Source: Rhodococcus_F sp040656415
GTDB lineage: Bacteria; Actinomycetota; Actinomycetes; Mycobacteriales; Mycobacteriaceae
NCBI RefSeq assembly: GCF_040656415.1
Contig: NZ_JBFAMC010000001.1
Location: 682,001 to 746,000, forward strand
DNA length: 64,000 nt
Reading direction: 5' to 3'
The translations under genes and the position numbers were made by a program. The notes beneath the pieces were generated by a model, which saw nothing but the letters and a program-made list of their open reading frames with translations, searched no databases and was not told the origin of the DNA. Positions 8,545-17,311 of the stretch are shown in pieces; position 1 is the stretch's first letter; every line of letters begins with the position of its first letter.

Positions 8545-9780
8545 ATGAGCGACACCAACGGACTGGCTGACCTTGTCACGGCGGGACTCGACGACGCCAT
8601 CGAGCGTAGCCGGTTGGAAAAGAGCATCGAGCAACTAAGGGGACGTAGCGATGAGGAAAGCGACGCCCCGTACGTCACCGACCCGGATGTCTTCGGAGGG
8701 ATGAGTCGCGAGGAGATGGCAGGCAAGGTCTCCGCCCTGGACGCCGGCCAGATTCTGGACCTGGCAAACAGGTATATCGCCGTGGCAAGCGAGTTCGATA
8801 TCGGGTGGGGCTTGATCAAACTGAAGTTGGTCATCAACTCCGATTGGGAGGGTGACGCCGCTGACGCCGCGACCGCGGCCATCGAACGCGTGATGGGCCC
8901 CGTCGGCGACACCACGGCGTCGCTTCAAACGATCGGACTCAAGCTTCGGCAGGCGGGCAGCGCGGCTGGGGATGTGAAACCGGCGGTGCAAGCTTTGTTG
9001 TCCGACGCGTTTCAACTGCCACTCATGCTGAGCGGTGCGGATGCAGTCGCAGCGAAGGCGCAGCAGGAAACGCAGCGGCGAGAGGCAGCCCAGATCCTGG
9101 AGCAGATCTACAAGCCGAGCTTCATCGACGCAGGCACCGACGTGCCCTCCCTCGTGCCCCCGCCCCCGATCGCCGGGGTCCAGGGAAATGGTGGCTGGAA
9201 CGGAATCGGCGACGGCGCTGGAAGTTCGGGGACAGGCTCCCCCGGCAAAGGCGAGTCACCCGTACCCGATGAAGATGGCGCCGCAACTACGCAGGCAGCC
9301 GCTGCTGAAGGTTCCGCGCAGGGCGTCGCACCGGGCGCGCAAGGAAGCGCGAGTTCTCCAACGCCGACGTCTGCCGCGAATGCGTACGGAACACCCACGG
9401 GTGCGAATGGAAGTGGTGGATCCAGCAGCAGCGCAGGCGGAATCGGCGGGTTCGGTGGCGGCAGCGCAAACCGAGGAGGAAGCGAGAGCAGGCCTGAGAG
9501 CCAAGGGGGCGCTATGGTTCCCGGCGCAATTCCGCCTGGCGTGGCCGCGGGAGCAGCCGCCGGAGCAGCTGCCGGAACAGGTGCCGGAGCCGTAACCACC
9601 AAACCGAGCATGGCCCGTCCCGGCATGGGAATGGGCATGCCGATGGCTGCACCCGGCGCCGGGGCAGGCAGAAATGAAGACACTGAGCACGAGACACCGA
9701 GCTACCTGATCAATATGGAAAACGGCAACGAGTTGATCGGCGATCTCGATCCCGTCGCGCCACCGGTCATCGGCGCATGA
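8545..9780 (+). CDS. PPE-like ESX substrate with Gly/Ala/Pro-rich C-terminal half
   Basis: 411 aa. Residues 1 to about 180 are helical and carry a WxG-type turn (SDWEG, Trp at 101), the helix-turn-helix hallmark of WXG100/PPE proteins. Residues about 190-385 are low-complexity Gly, Ala, Ser and Pro. The C terminus, YLINMENGNELIGDLDPVAPPVIGA in two short blocks, is a conserved tail seen in actinobacterial ESX-linked proteins of this kind. It probably pairs with the 105-aa protein and is handled by the EspG encoded next. No ESX core components (EccB, EccC, EccD, EccE) are in the window, so it would use a machine encoded elsewhere. Confidence 0.75.
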   Translation: MSDTNGLADLVTAGLDDAIERSRLEKSIEQLRGRSDEESDAPYVTDPDVFGGMSREEMAGKVSALDAGQILDLANRYIAVASEFDIGWGLIKLKLVINSDWEGDAADAATAAIERVMGPVGDTTASLQTIGLKLRQAGSAAGDVKPAVQALLSDAFQLPLMLSGADAVAAKAQQETQRREAAQILEQIYKPSFIDAGTDVPSLVPPPPIAGVQGNGGWNGIGDGAGSSGTGSPGKGESPVPDEDGAATTQAAAAEGSAQGVAPGAQGSASSPTPTSAANAYGTPTGANGSGGSSSSAGGIGGFGGGSANRGGSESRPESQGGAMVPGAIPPGVAAGAAAGAAAGTGAGAVTTKPSMARPGMGMGMPMAAPGAGAGRNEDTEHETPSYLINMENGNELIGDLDPVAPPVIGA

Positions 9781-10562
9781 ACTGGCAACTGTCCTCGTCA
9801 CAATTCATGTACTTGTGGGAGGCCACGGATCTTGACACGATGCCGCACCCGTTCGAGCATCGCACCGATGCACGTCTGGAAAGCGAAGCCGACCTCGAAC
9901 GACAACGTTTGGAGCGGTGGCGCGCCGAGCAAATGGACCCTCGACTCCACGATGCAGTAGCGGTTCTTCGCCACCCCGACGTATCGGTCAGTGTCTACTC
10001 TCCGGGCAGTGCCCCCATTCATCGTCGCGGTGCGGTCCGGGGACGGGCCGCCGTGGTCGCCGAGCAGCGGCCCGCGACGGAATCCGGCGGCGTCAGGATC
10101 GCACCGGGAACCGGTGACATTCACGTGCAGGCCCGACTGGGATCGCACGCACCCGACGTCCATCAGTTCGTTCGCGATCTACTTTGCGAACTCCCTGAGG
10201 CTGTGGCGGGACAGACCGCCGCGATCGAGGCGCACCCCGATGATCTTCGCGCCGAGCCCGCACGGACCAGCGTTCTGCAAAATGCCGCCGTGTCCGGAGC
10301 CTCCCTGATCAAGCGCATTCTGGCTCGCCGAACCGGTGCAGGATACATCTGCCTGCACCGTCCGTGGCAGGGTGCTCACGATGCCGTTTTCGACTCCATG
10401 ACCTGGTTCGATATCGCCGACGACGGACGATACCTGTATTACACGGATCATCTCGTCCGGTTGCGTTCGGCCACCACGGCGGTCATCGAAAATCACCTCG
10501 AGGAACGCATCCGAACCGCACTCGTTGAAAGTGAAATAAGCAGCCGTCCAGTCTCGAGTTAA
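9777..10562 (+). CDS. EspG-family ESX secretion-associated chaperone
   Basis: 261 aa. EspG proteins bind PPE-type substrates in the cytosol and keep them soluble for type VII secretion. The order of elements fits: an N-terminal block (MNWQLSSSQFMYLWEATDL), a central beta region, and a C-terminal domain ending with YYTDHLVRLRSATTAVIENHLEERI. The ATG overlaps the stop of the PPE-like gene by 4 nt (ATGA), implying coupled translation with its presumed client. No further gene follows in this operon. Confidence 0.8.
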   Translation: MNWQLSSSQFMYLWEATDLDTMPHPFEHRTDARLESEADLERQRLERWRAEQMDPRLHDAVAVLRHPDVSVSVYSPGSAPIHRRGAVRGRAAVVAEQRPATESGGVRIAPGTGDIHVQARLGSHAPDVHQFVRDLLCELPEAVAGQTAAIEAHPDDLRAEPARTSVLQNAAVSGASLIKRILARRTGAGYICLHRPWQGAHDAVFDSMTWFDIADDGRYLYYTDHLVRLRSATTAVIENHLEERIRTALVESEISSRPVSS

Positions 10563-10720
10563 CCTCCAGTCACAGGCGTGCTCAGACGTAACAGAATCTT
10601 CGCCGACACGCCCCTCAGTCGCACCTCTCTCCGGTGCGATTGGCAGTACGGTCGGGGGTAACAGGCAGCGGTGGAAGTTGCTTGTGCGGGAGGTCCTGAT
10701 CGTGGCTGAAAGACTCAGTG

Positions 10721-10808
10721 CGAGGGGGCCGGCACCCGGCCCTCGTGTGGATTCCACACCAGGGACGGACCGGCCCAGCGAACCGAGTCTGCGTGGGTGC
10801 CACGCAGA
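10721..10808 (+). promoter_or_regulatory. phoH2 leader with three consecutive inverted repeats
   Basis: Three inverted repeats lie back to back in the 100 bp before phoH2. The first is 10721-10745 (CGAGGG...CCCTCG with a GG bulge). The second is 10745-10759 (GTGTGGATTCCACAC, perfect). The third is 10788-10808, with 9-bp perfect arms TCTGCGTGG/CCACGCAGA and a GTG loop. The last hairpin ends 3-4 nt before the AGGAG ribosome site of the GTG start at 10823, close enough to affect initiation. Confidence 0.5.
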
Positions 10809-10822
10809 TCTAGGAGCCTCAC

Positions 10823-12190
10823 GTGACTGCTTCACGCTCCGTGTCAGCCCGAAGTGGGCATTCGTCCGCAGCTTCCGGAACATCCTCGGATTCGGTAGTT
10901 CGTGTATTCGTGTTGGACACATCTGTACTGTTATCGGACCCTTGGGCCGTCACCAGGTTCGCCGAGCACCGTGTGGTGCTTCCCCTCGTCGTCATCAGCG
11001 AGCTCGAGGGAAAGAGGCATCATCACGAGTTGGGATGGTTCGCAAGAGAAGCGCTGCGCATGCTCGACGACCTGCGCATGGAGTTCGGCCGCCTCGATCA
11101 ACCCGTACCGATCGGGGCCGAGGGCGGCTCGCTTCAGGTCGAGCTGAACCATACGGACCCGCTAGTTCTTCCCGTCGGATTCCGCACGGACAGCAACGAT
11201 TCCAGGATCCTCGCGTGTGCACTGAATCTTCAGGCAGAAGGCAATGACGTCGTTCTGGTCAGCAAGGACATTCCGCTACGCGTGAAGGCCGGTGCGGTAG
11301 GACTGTGCGCCGACGAGTACCACGCCCACGATGTCATTGCATCCGGTTGGACGGGCATGACCGAAATGGAGGTGCCGGCGTCGTCGATCGACGAACTGTT
11401 CTCGGTAGGTGTCGTCGACTTGGAAGCGGCACGAGAACTGCCGTGCCATACAGGTATTCGGCTCTTGGGCGGATCATCGAGTGCTCTGGGCCGGGTGAAT
11501 GCGGACAAGCGCGTGCAATTGGTGAGGGGTGAGCGTGAAGCATTCGGCTTGCATGGACGTTCAGCCGAGCAGCGTGTCGCACTGGACATCCTTCTCGACG
11601 AGAGTGTGGGCATCGTCTCGCTGGGCGGAAAGGCGGGTACCGGCAAGTCGGCGCTGGCTTTGACCGCTGGTCTGGAAGCGGTCCTCGAGCGTCGTACGCA
11701 TCGGAAGGTCGTCGTCTTCCGACCCCTCTACGCAGTCGGGGGTCAGGAACTCGGCTACCTGCCAGGCAGTGAGAGCGAGAAGATGGGGCCGTGGGCCCAG
11801 GCGGTCTTCGACACTCTCGACGGACTTGCCAGCCCCGAAGTGATGGAAGAGGTCATCAGCCGGGGAATGCTGGAAGTGTTGCCACTCACGCACATTCGTG
11901 GCCGTTCGCTCCACGATTCGTTCGTCATCGTCGATGAGGCGCAGTCGCTGGAGAGGAACGTGCTGCTCACGGTCTTGTCGCGGTTGGGCGCCGGTTCCCG
12001 GGTGGTCCTCACGCACGATGTCGCACAGCGTGACAACTTGCGGGTAGGCAGGCACGACGGTGTGGCTGCCGTGATCGAGAAACTCAAGGGGCATCCACTG
12101 TTTGCGCACATCACTTTGCTGCGGAGCGAGCGTTCTCCGGTCGCGGCTCTGGTTACCGAGATGTTGGAGGAGTTCGGGCCGACGCCGTAG
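10823..12190 (+). CDS. phoH2: PhoH2: PIN-domain RNase fused to PhoH ATPase
   Basis: 455 aa. The N-terminal PIN domain begins VFVLDTSVLLSDP with the first acidic residue at Asp32, followed by SELEGKRHH. The PhoH ATPase domain has the P-loop GKAGTGKSA near residue 270 and Walker B FVIVDEAQSLE. PhoH2 orthologs are described as sequence-specific RNA helicases/RNases. The GTG start follows AGGAG at 10812-10816. In mycobacteria a short overlapping gene, phoAT, precedes phoH2; I do not see a convincing equivalent here, only structured leader DNA. Ortholog of Rv1095. Confidence 0.93.
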   Translation: MTASRSVSARSGHSSAASGTSSDSVVRVFVLDTSVLLSDPWAVTRFAEHRVVLPLVVISELEGKRHHHELGWFAREALRMLDDLRMEFGRLDQPVPIGAEGGSLQVELNHTDPLVLPVGFRTDSNDSRILACALNLQAEGNDVVLVSKDIPLRVKAGAVGLCADEYHAHDVIASGWTGMTEMEVPASSIDELFSVGVVDLEAARELPCHTGIRLLGGSSSALGRVNADKRVQLVRGEREAFGLHGRSAEQRVALDILLDESVGIVSLGGKAGTGKSALALTAGLEAVLERRTHRKVVVFRPLYAVGGQELGYLPGSESEKMGPWAQAVFDTLDGLASPEVMEEVISRGMLEVLPLTHIRGRSLHDSFVIVDEAQSLERNVLLTVLSRLGAGSRVVLTHDVAQRDNLRVGRHDGVAAVIEKLKGHPLFAHITLLRSERSPVAALVTEMLEEFGPTP

Positions 12191-12215
12191 GGGCTTGCTT
12201 CACAGGTGGTGCGCT

Positions 12216-12258
12216 GAATGTCGCATCGGTACCAGCTCGCTGGGCCGGTGCGACATTC
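12216..12258 (+). terminator. Hairpin downstream of phoH2
   Basis: 10-bp perfect outer arms (GAATGTCGCA at 12216-12225 and its complement at 12249-12258), with further partial pairing inside (CCAG with CTGG). It lies 26 nt after the phoH2 stop and before the convergent gene at 12312, so it may serve both. Confidence 0.6.
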
Positions 12259-12311
12259 GTCGGCGTCCTGGAACGAGAGGTCGCAGAGCGCGCGAGAAGT
12301 TCGCGGATGCT

Positions 12312-12743
12312 TCACAAGGCGCGGACGAGGCCCTTGACTATGCCCCACAGAATGGCGCTGTTGCTGAAATAGTCTCGCCAGACGGCGATCTTGCCGTCTT
12401 TCATCTCGAATGTGCCGCACACCCAGAATTCGCTACGCAACTTCTTGTAGATCAGGATGTCGGTGCGTTCGGTGAGTACGGATGTTCCGTTGCCAACGAT
12501 ATGGTGCAGACGTACCTCGAATCCAACGCCTGGTCGGGACATGCCCTCCAGGATGCGCATGACCGCATCGATGCCGTGAATCTTGGGAAAAGATACGTTG
12601 TGCCACACGATGTCCGGGTCGAGGTATTGCCTGGCGGCCGCTGGGTCGCCGGCAACGAGTGCGTCGAGGAAGGCGCGCACCACTTCGACGTCAGAGGTGC
12701 CCGTCGGAGTGGGTTCGGCGGGCGTGTGCGAGTTCGCATTCAT
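12312..12743 (-). CDS. Limonene-1,2-epoxide hydrolase-like SnoaL/NTF2-fold protein
   Basis: 143 aa with the cone-shaped NTF2-like fold pattern: DVEVVRAFLDALVAGD, then YLDPDIVWHNVSFPKIHG, and a C-terminal DGKIAVWRDYFSN strand. The Trp-Arg-Asp arrangement matches the catalytic Asp-Arg-Asp region of limonene epoxide hydrolases, which hydrate epoxides through one-step water activation. The substrate cannot be read from sequence. It is 27 bp upstream of the serine-hydrolase end on the same strand but has its own spacing. Confidence 0.75.
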   Translation of the reverse strand: MNANSHTPAEPTPTGTSDVEVVRAFLDALVAGDPAAARQYLDPDIVWHNVSFPKIHGIDAVMRILEGMSRPGVGFEVRLHHIVGNGTSVLTERTDILIYKKLRSEFWVCGTFEMKDGKIAVWRDYFSNSAILWGIVKGLVRAL

Positions 12744-12769
12744 CGTTTTCTCCCTACCTCGGTGATGGC

Positions 12770-14374
12770 TCAGCGAACGAAAGTCCCCTGGCCGTGGGTG
12801 TTGTAGTACTCCAATGTGACGCCGTCTCCTGCGAAGGTGGCTTTCGAGATCGTGCCCGGCGGGGCATTCTCGTTGACCAGGTTGAACGAGAACTCGTCAC
12901 CGCTCCAGTGCGTCAACGGAAACGTCTGGCCTGCAGGGCCGAGTTCGAGTGAGAGTGCACCGTCGCTTTCGCTGATCACAGCAGGCCCCCAGTAATCATT
13001 GTGGTAGACGCCGGAGTAGGTCGCGAGCGCGCGGGCGGGAAGGGGGTTGGTAGGTGCATCCTTGCCCACGAGACTCCCCTCGGGGTCCAGCATCGGTGCG
13101 AAGGCCTGAGCGTAGAGCGTCTTCCAGTCTTCGCGGATCTCGCCGAACTGAACGAGGTCGGCGAATTCGGCTGTCAGGGTTTCGGGAATGCCAGTGGGGG
13201 ATCCATTCGTCAGGACGACTATCGCGACGTCGGCGGATGGTATCGCGACGAAGTTTGCTGCGGCGCCGAGTTGGAACGCTCCGGAGTGGCTGAGGGACAC
13301 GCGTCCGGCCGGGGTCGTCGACACGTTGAATCCGTATCCGTACATCCCCGGACGAGTATCTGGGGCGCTGGGTGGCAGGGATACGACCTGGGGGCTGATA
13401 GCGGGGAGCAGTGCGTCGTAGGAGACGATCTGTCTACCCTCGAACGACCCGTCTGACAGGAGCATGGCCAGCCACTTGCTCATGTCGTTGACGGACGAAC
13501 TCACACCCCCTGCGGGCGATTGGGCATCAGGATCGCGTTCCTCTGCGACGTACTCGCCCCCGACCAGTTGATGCGCGGTGGCGCGGTCGGCCCTCAGCTC
13601 GTAGTCGGCATACCGTGAACTGGTCGAGGACATTCCCAGAGGTCGATAGATCACTTGTTCGGACAGCGTCGCCCAGTCCGTTCCCGACGCCGCCGCGACA
13701 GCCTCTGCGGCAGCGGTGAGACCGAAATTGGTGTACTCGTAGGTGATCCGGAACGGATTCAATGGTTCGAGGCGAAGCTTCTCGAGTATCTGTTGCCGGT
13801 TGTAGCCGAGATCCTCTAGCTGGTCGCCTGCGTGGTTGGGCAGGCCCGACCGGTGTGAATACAGATCACCCACTGTGACGTGTTCGGTGACCCAAGGGTC
13901 GGCCAGTGAGAAGTCGGGCAGTGTGGAGGCGACCGGGGTGTCCCAGTCGATCACACCGTTACCGACCTGGCCGGCCACGACAGTAGCTCCGACCGGTTTG
14001 GACAACGATGCCAACTGGAAGACGGTGTCGGCGTTCACCGCTTGATCGGTGCCGATCGCACGCACTCCGAAGCCATTGGCATAGACGGTCTGGCCGTCGT
14101 GGACCACGGCCACCGCCATGCCAGGAACGCCGGAACTGCCCATCAGGTCGTTCGCCAGTTCGTCGAGGCGCCCCACGGCGTCGTCGATCTGTCCGTTGGG
14201 AATATCGATACCCGCGACGGCGGCGGGGTTGGCCAGGCTCGCGGACTCCGTGGGACCGTCCGTGCCGGTGGAACCGGAGTCGACTGTGTCGTCCGTGTCG
14301 AAGGCGCAGCCCGCAGTGAGCGACCCGCCGAGCGCGAGAGCGAGAAGTACCGTCAAGCTCCTGTGTCGACGCAC
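12770..14374 (-). CDS. Serine hydrolase lipoprotein, class C beta-lactamase fold (paralog 1)
   Basis: 534 aa from GTG 14374, chosen because a GGAG site precedes it and VRRHRSLTVLLALALG begins a signal peptide with lipobox LTAGC (Cys23). The beta-lactamase/D-Ala-D-Ala-carboxypeptidase domain has SLSK at residues 123-126 (nucleophile in SxxK), the YTN motif (YxN), and HSGAF for the KTG-equivalent triad. A C-terminal domain of about 100 aa (TYSGVYHNDYWG) follows, as in the Pbp4b/esterase group. Probably a surface-anchored hydrolase of peptides or esters. A close paralog is at 39152-40744. Confidence 0.85.
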   Translation of the reverse strand: MRRHRSLTVLLALALGGSLTAGCAFDTDDTVDSGSTGTDGPTESASLANPAAVAGIDIPNGQIDDAVGRLDELANDLMGSSGVPGMAVAVVHDGQTVYANGFGVRAIGTDQAVNADTVFQLASLSKPVGATVVAGQVGNGVIDWDTPVASTLPDFSLADPWVTEHVTVGDLYSHRSGLPNHAGDQLEDLGYNRQQILEKLRLEPLNPFRITYEYTNFGLTAAAEAVAAASGTDWATLSEQVIYRPLGMSSTSSRYADYELRADRATAHQLVGGEYVAEERDPDAQSPAGGVSSSVNDMSKWLAMLLSDGSFEGRQIVSYDALLPAISPQVVSLPPSAPDTRPGMYGYGFNVSTTPAGRVSLSHSGAFQLGAAANFVAIPSADVAIVVLTNGSPTGIPETLTAEFADLVQFGEIREDWKTLYAQAFAPMLDPEGSLVGKDAPTNPLPARALATYSGVYHNDYWGPAVISESDGALSLELGPAGQTFPLTHWSGDEFSFNLVNENAPPGTISKATFAGDGVTLEYYNTHGQGTFVR

Positions 14375-14449
14375 GTGGCGCTCCTCTGCGCAAGCTGGGA
14401 GAGTCGTCACTTGTCACACTAGCGACCACAGGCCGGTGACCAGGCCATT

Positions 14450-14497
14450 TTCGCTCCGAAGCGAACTTCTTTCGACCGAGTTTCTCGCTCGAGAAAC
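14450..14497 (-). terminator. Two hairpins between fumC and the serine-hydrolase gene
   Basis: An 8-bp perfect inverted repeat GTTTCTCG/CGAGAAAC (14480-14497, 2-nt loop) lies about 40 nt past the fumC stop. A 6-bp hairpin TTCGCT/AGCGAA (14450-14465) follows. Together they look like a fumC terminator. The tight 8-bp palindrome could instead be an operator for the downstream gene. Confidence 0.5.
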
Positions 14498-14537
14498 CTG
14501 TGTCCGCCGATCTGGGCGCTGGGACGTATCCGGTGCG

Positions 14538-15941
14538 TCAGTCCTTCACCTTGGCCATACCCAGCACGTCGAGGCGCTTGTCGAGTTCCTCCTCGGTGAG
14601 CCTGTCGCCGATCAGGCCCCGGTCCACGACGGTCTCGCGGATGGTCTTCTTCTCCCGTAGCGCCTGTTTGGCGACGGCTGCGGCCTCCTCGTACCCGATG
14701 GCAGAGTTCAGCGGTGTCACGATCGATGGTGACGACTCGGCAAGGGTCTTCAGGTGTTCTGCGTTCGCGACGAGTCCCGCGACGCAATGGTCCGCGAACA
14801 ACCGCGACGCGTTTGTCAGCAGGGTGAACGACTCCAACAGGTTCCGTGCCATCATCGGGATGTAGACGTTCAACTCGAAGGCGCCCCCCGCGCCTCCCCA
14901 GGCAATGGCGGCGTCGTTACCGACCACCTGGGCCGCCACCTGCGTGATCGCTTCGGGGAGAACCGGATTGACCTTGCCGGGCATGATCGAACTTCCGGGC
15001 TGAAGGTCGGGCAGTTGGATCTCTCCGAGCCCGGTGAGTGGCCCCGAGCCCATCCAGCGAATGTCGTTGGCGATCTTGGTGAGGGACACCGCGATCGTGC
15101 GCAGGGCCCCGGAAGCCTCGACCAGCCCGTCCCGTGCCGCCTGCGCTTCGAAGCTGTTCGTTGCCGGTGTGAGGGCGTCGATACCCGTCACTCTGACGAG
15201 TTCGGCCACCACCAAGGGGCCGAAATCGTCCGGTGCGTTGAGACCCGTCCCGACCGCTGTGCCACCGATGGGAAGCTCGCCGAGGCGCGGAAGGCAGGCC
15301 ATTACGCGCTCCATTCCGGCTTCCATCTGGCGGGCGTAGCCGCCGAACTCCTGGCCGAGGGTCACCGGAACGGCGTCCATCAGGTGAGTTCGGCCGGATT
15401 TGACGACGGTCTTCCACTCGGTGGACTTGTCATGCAGCGCCAATCGCAGATGGCACAGGGCGGGAATCAGATCCTTCACCGCTGACTCGGTGGCGGCGAC
15501 ATGCGTCGCGGTGGGGAAGGTGTCATTGGACGACTGCGACATGTTGACGTCGTCGTTGGGGTGTACCGACACACCCGCGGCGGCCGCGATGGAGGCGATC
15601 ACCTCGTTGGCGTTCATGTTGGAACTGGTCCCCGAGCCGGTCTGGAATACGTCGATGGGGAACTGGTCGTCGTACCGACCCTCGGCGATCTCGTTGGCTG
15701 CGGCGATGATGGCGTCGGCTTTCTTTGCCTCCAGGAGACCCAAATCCTTGTTGACCTGCGCGCAGGCTGCCTTCAGCAATCCCATCGCGCGAATCTGGGC
15801 GCGTTCGAGCCCTCGGCCGCTGATCGGGAAGTTCTCGACGGCGCGCTGGGTTTGAGCGCGCCACAACGCGTCGACAGGCACCCGCACCTCACCCATGGTG
15901 TCGTGCTCGATCCGGTACTGCTGCTCGCTGCTCTCGGTCAT
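14538..15941 (-). CDS. fumC: Class II fumarate hydratase
   Basis: 467 aa. It hydrates fumarate to L-malate in the TCA cycle and needs no iron-sulfur cluster. The superfamily signature GSSIMPGKVNPVLPEAI is present, as are the B-site region HPNDDVNMSQSSND and GRTHLMDAVPVTLGQE. Length is standard for a homotetrameric class II enzyme. Ortholog of Rv1098c. A second, unrelated class I fumarase is encoded at 56024-57721. Confidence 0.97.
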   Translation of the reverse strand: MTESSEQQYRIEHDTMGEVRVPVDALWRAQTQRAVENFPISGRGLERAQIRAMGLLKAACAQVNKDLGLLEAKKADAIIAAANEIAEGRYDDQFPIDVFQTGSGTSSNMNANEVIASIAAAAGVSVHPNDDVNMSQSSNDTFPTATHVAATESAVKDLIPALCHLRLALHDKSTEWKTVVKSGRTHLMDAVPVTLGQEFGGYARQMEAGMERVMACLPRLGELPIGGTAVGTGLNAPDDFGPLVVAELVRVTGIDALTPATNSFEAQAARDGLVEASGALRTIAVSLTKIANDIRWMGSGPLTGLGEIQLPDLQPGSSIMPGKVNPVLPEAITQVAAQVVGNDAAIAWGGAGGAFELNVYIPMMARNLLESFTLLTNASRLFADHCVAGLVANAEHLKTLAESSPSIVTPLNSAIGYEEAAAVAKQALREKKTIRETVVDRGLIGDRLTEEELDKRLDVLGMAKVKD

Positions 15942-15983
15942 GGGTCAAACATGCCACTTTCGAGGCGATATTGGTGATGCTCC

Positions 15984-16042
15984 CGTGCACCTTTTCGATG
16001 GCGTGCGCCATTCGAAGGCGTGAGCGACCGAAAAGGTGCACG
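15984..16042 (-). terminator. Nested long palindrome after glpX
   Basis: Perfect 14-bp outer arms (CGTGCACCTTTTCG at 15984-15997, complement at 16029-16042) enclose an inner perfect hairpin ATGGCG-TG-CGCCAT (15998-16011). It sits 14 bp past the glpX stop and upstream of fumC. Probably the glpX terminator; the long arms could also mark a dispersed palindromic repeat. Confidence 0.6.
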
Positions 16043-16056
16043 GTCAGGCGAGCCGC

Positions 16057-17097
16057 CTAGAACGTCGGCGGAACAGCGCCGTCCTCGCCGTCGAAATCCA
16101 CGGACGAGTATTCGCGCAGCTTTTCGAGGCGGTGGTAGGCGTCGATCATGCGGACGGTGCCCGACTTCGAACGCATCACGATCGACTGGGTCGATGCGCC
16201 GCCTCCGTAGTAACGGACGCCGCGGAGCAGATCGCCGTCGGTGACGCCGGTTGCGCAGAAGAAGACGTTCTCGCCCGACACCAGATCCTCGGTGGTCAGC
16301 ACACGGTCCAGATCGTGCCCGGCGGCGATGGCCTTCTGCCGTTCGGCGTCGTCGATCGGGGCCAGCCTGCCTTGCAGCGAGCCACCCATACAGCGCATGG
16401 CGGCGGCGGCGATGATGCCCTCAGGGGTGCCGCCGGTACCGATCAGGATGTCGGTGCCCGATTCCGGGCGGGCGGCGGCGATCGCCCCGGCGACGTCCCC
16501 GTCCGAGATCAGGCGGATACGGGCACCGGTGTCGCGGACGTCCTGGATGAGTTCGGCGTGCCGGGGGCGGTCGAGGATGCACACCGTCACATCCGAGACA
16601 GAGGACCTGCGGACTTTTGCAACCCGTTTGATGTTCTCGGAGACGGGGGCGGTGATGTCGATGACGTCGGCTGCCTCGGGCCCGACGGCGATCTTCTCCA
16701 TGTAGAACACGGCAGACGGGTCGAACATCGCACCACGTTCGGCGACCGCGAGGACTGAGATGGCGTTGGGCATTCCCTTTGACATCAAGGTGGTTCCGTC
16801 GACAGGGTCGACGGCGAAGTCGCACTCGGGACCGTCGCCGTTGCCTACTTCTTCACCGTTGAACAGCATCGGGGCCTCGTCCTTCTCCCCTTCACCGATG
16901 ACGACGATGCCGCGCATCGATACGGTGTGGACGAGTTGGCGCATGGCGTCGACGGCGGCACCGTCGCCCCCCTCCTTGTCGCCCCGACCGACCCAGCGAC
17001 CCGCGGCCAGCGCACCTGCCTCGGTAACCCGGACCAATTCGAGGGCAAGATTTCGGTCCGGCGCCTCGCGGCGACTCGAAGTGGTGCTGGCCGTCAT
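16057..17097 (-). CDS. glpX: Class II fructose-1,6-bisphosphatase
   Basis: 346 aa from ATG 17097, which has a strong AGGAGG site; the open frame reaches 17196 without family similarity. It removes the 1-phosphate of fructose-1,6-bisphosphate in gluconeogenesis and needs a divalent metal. Visible motifs are GEGEKDEAPML, CDFAVDPVDGTT (metal-binding acidic residues) and GTGGTPEGIIAAAA. Ortholog of Rv1099c, the main FBPase in mycobacteria. Confidence 0.96.
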   Translation of the reverse strand: MTASTTSSRREAPDRNLALELVRVTEAGALAAGRWVGRGDKEGGDGAAVDAMRQLVHTVSMRGIVVIGEGEKDEAPMLFNGEEVGNGDGPECDFAVDPVDGTTLMSKGMPNAISVLAVAERGAMFDPSAVFYMEKIAVGPEAADVIDITAPVSENIKRVAKVRRSSVSDVTVCILDRPRHAELIQDVRDTGARIRLISDGDVAGAIAAARPESGTDILIGTGGTPEGIIAAAAMRCMGGSLQGRLAPIDDAERQKAIAAGHDLDRVLTTEDLVSGENVFFCATGVTDGDLLRGVRYYGGGASTQSIVMRSKSGTVRMIDAYHRLEKLREYSSVDFDGEDGAVPPTF

Positions 17098-17311
17098 GGG
17101 CTGTGCCTCCTGGGCAGTCACGGTCGACCCGGTACGTCGACGCTGTATCGGTGGCCTCGCGGACACCTGGAATCGGATGGGTTCTTGCCCGCCCATCTTT
17201 TCAGATAGTCCTGCTCATTCATCTTAGGTAGGGATGTGACGTGCACTGCTCGAGTGCGCATTGGCGGGACCGAGAATCGCCGTTAACGGATCGAGTCTGG
17301 ATACTGTCTAT

